Positions 63,312-64,000 of a DNA stretch of 64,000 nt are shown here, piece after piece. Each line of letters starts with the position of its first letter. The stretch's first letter is position 1. Under the pieces are notes generated by a model that did no database searches, was not told where the DNA came from, and saw only the letters and a list, made by a program, of their open reading frames with translations. The position numbers and the translations under genes were made by a program. The DNA is from Campylorhamphus procurvoides (taxonomy: Eukaryota > Chordata > Aves > Passeriformes > Dendrocolaptidae): NCBI GenBank assembly GCA_013396655.1, contig WBMV01000441.1:630914-694913 (forward strand), read 5' to 3'.

Positions 63312-64000
63312 AATCACAGAATCACAGAATGGGTCAGGTTGGAAGGGACCACAGTAGGTCATCTGGTACAACCTCCCTGCACAAGCAGGGTCATCCTAGA
63401 GTTCATAGAAGAGGATTGCACCCAGACAATTCTTGAATATCTCCAGCGAGGGAGACTCCACAACCTCTCTGGGCAGTCTGTTCCAGTGTGTGGCCAACCA
63501 TGCACAGTAAACCAGTTCTTTCTCTTATTCAGGTAGAACTTCCTGTGCATTGGTTTCTGCCTCTTGCCTGTTGTCTGATTGTTTGGCACCACCGAGAAGA
63601 GCCTGGCTCCATCTTCCTGCCACCCTCCCTTCAGATACTTATAGACATCAGGAGGTCCTCTCTCAGTTGTCTCCTTTCAAGGCTGAACAGGCCCAGCTCT
63701 TTCACCCTTTCCTCATATGACAGATGCTCCAGTCCCATAATCATCTTTGTCACCCTCTGCTGGACCTGCTCCAGGAGCAACACATTTCTCTTATACTGAG
63801 GAGCCCAGAACTGAACACTGCACTACAGATGCGGCCTCCCCATGGCTGAGTAGAAACCCTCTGAAATCTGTTGTTCAGCCAGTTCTCAATCCACCCCACC
63901 GTCCACTCATCTAGCCCACACGTCCTGAGTCTGCCTATGAGGATATTATGTCAAAAGCCTTGCTGAATCAAGGTAGACAATATCCACTGCTGTACCATCA
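63312..64000 (-). mobile_element. CR1: CR1 LINE with terminal repeats, internally deleted, continuing past the window
   Basis: Two AATCACAG units plus AAT at 63312-63330 are the reverse complement of the CR1 3' terminal repeat. GGGTCAGGTTGGAAGGGACC, AATATCTCCAGCGAGGGAGA, CCACAACCTCTCTGGGCAGT and CTGAACAGGCCCAGCTCTTT follow in order. After GGCTGAGTAGAAA (about 63853) the sequence jumps to a block from further upstream in the element (TGTTCAGCCAGTTCTCAATC, then AAAGCCTTGCTGAATCAAGG). Several hundred bases of the reverse-transcriptase region appear deleted. The 5' part continues beyond 64000. It is the longest and least decayed CR1 here. Its frame is broken. Confidence 0.95.

Overview
The window looks like gene-poor nuclear DNA from a bird. 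The evidence is a set of CR1 LINE fragments, one of which ends in the 8-base 3' terminal repeat typical of CR1 (63312-63330), and two copies of a widespread avian LTR with a very conserved tract around 8601-8627 and 38521-38547. The DNA is AT-rich and repeat-sparse, has no bacterial-style gene packing, and contains one isolated CpG island. I recognise no protein-coding gene, rRNA, tRNA, CRISPR array or known operon. Nearly all open frames are short chance frames. Bird identity comes from memory of repeat families, not from a database search.

Layout. From 1 to about 51.9 kb is intergenic or intronic sequence with CR1 pieces (1011-1122, 24190-24644, 35195-35270), three LTRs (8144-8680, 16460-16766, 38063-38654) and microsatellites. 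A CpG island begins near 51.9 kb and runs into a 662-base assembly gap (52224-52885) that hides its core. From 52.9 kb to the end is AT-rich DNA with three CR1 elements (55280-56005, 56105-56385, and 63312 to the window end), a (TAA)n repeat and T/G-rich or A/C-rich tracts.

The main signal is a change of strand composition at the CpG island. A hand count of fourteen 60-base lines gives A>T and C>G on its left, and T>A and G>C on its right. That pattern is expected for two transcription units diverging from one promoter: one leftward (minus strand) with long introns across 1-52 kb, one rightward (plus strand). Splice-compatible candidate exons exist in those directions: minus strand 50969-51027, 43699-43757, 43340-43453, 22693-22925, 11844-11947, 10966-11086 and 8046-8107; plus strand 58997-59201 and 60654-60688. 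I found them by eye, searching mostly in the predicted orientation, so each has low confidence. No known protein family was recognised in their translations. I see no convincing new biological system. The most useful leads are the divergent promoter hidden by the gap and the candidate exons.
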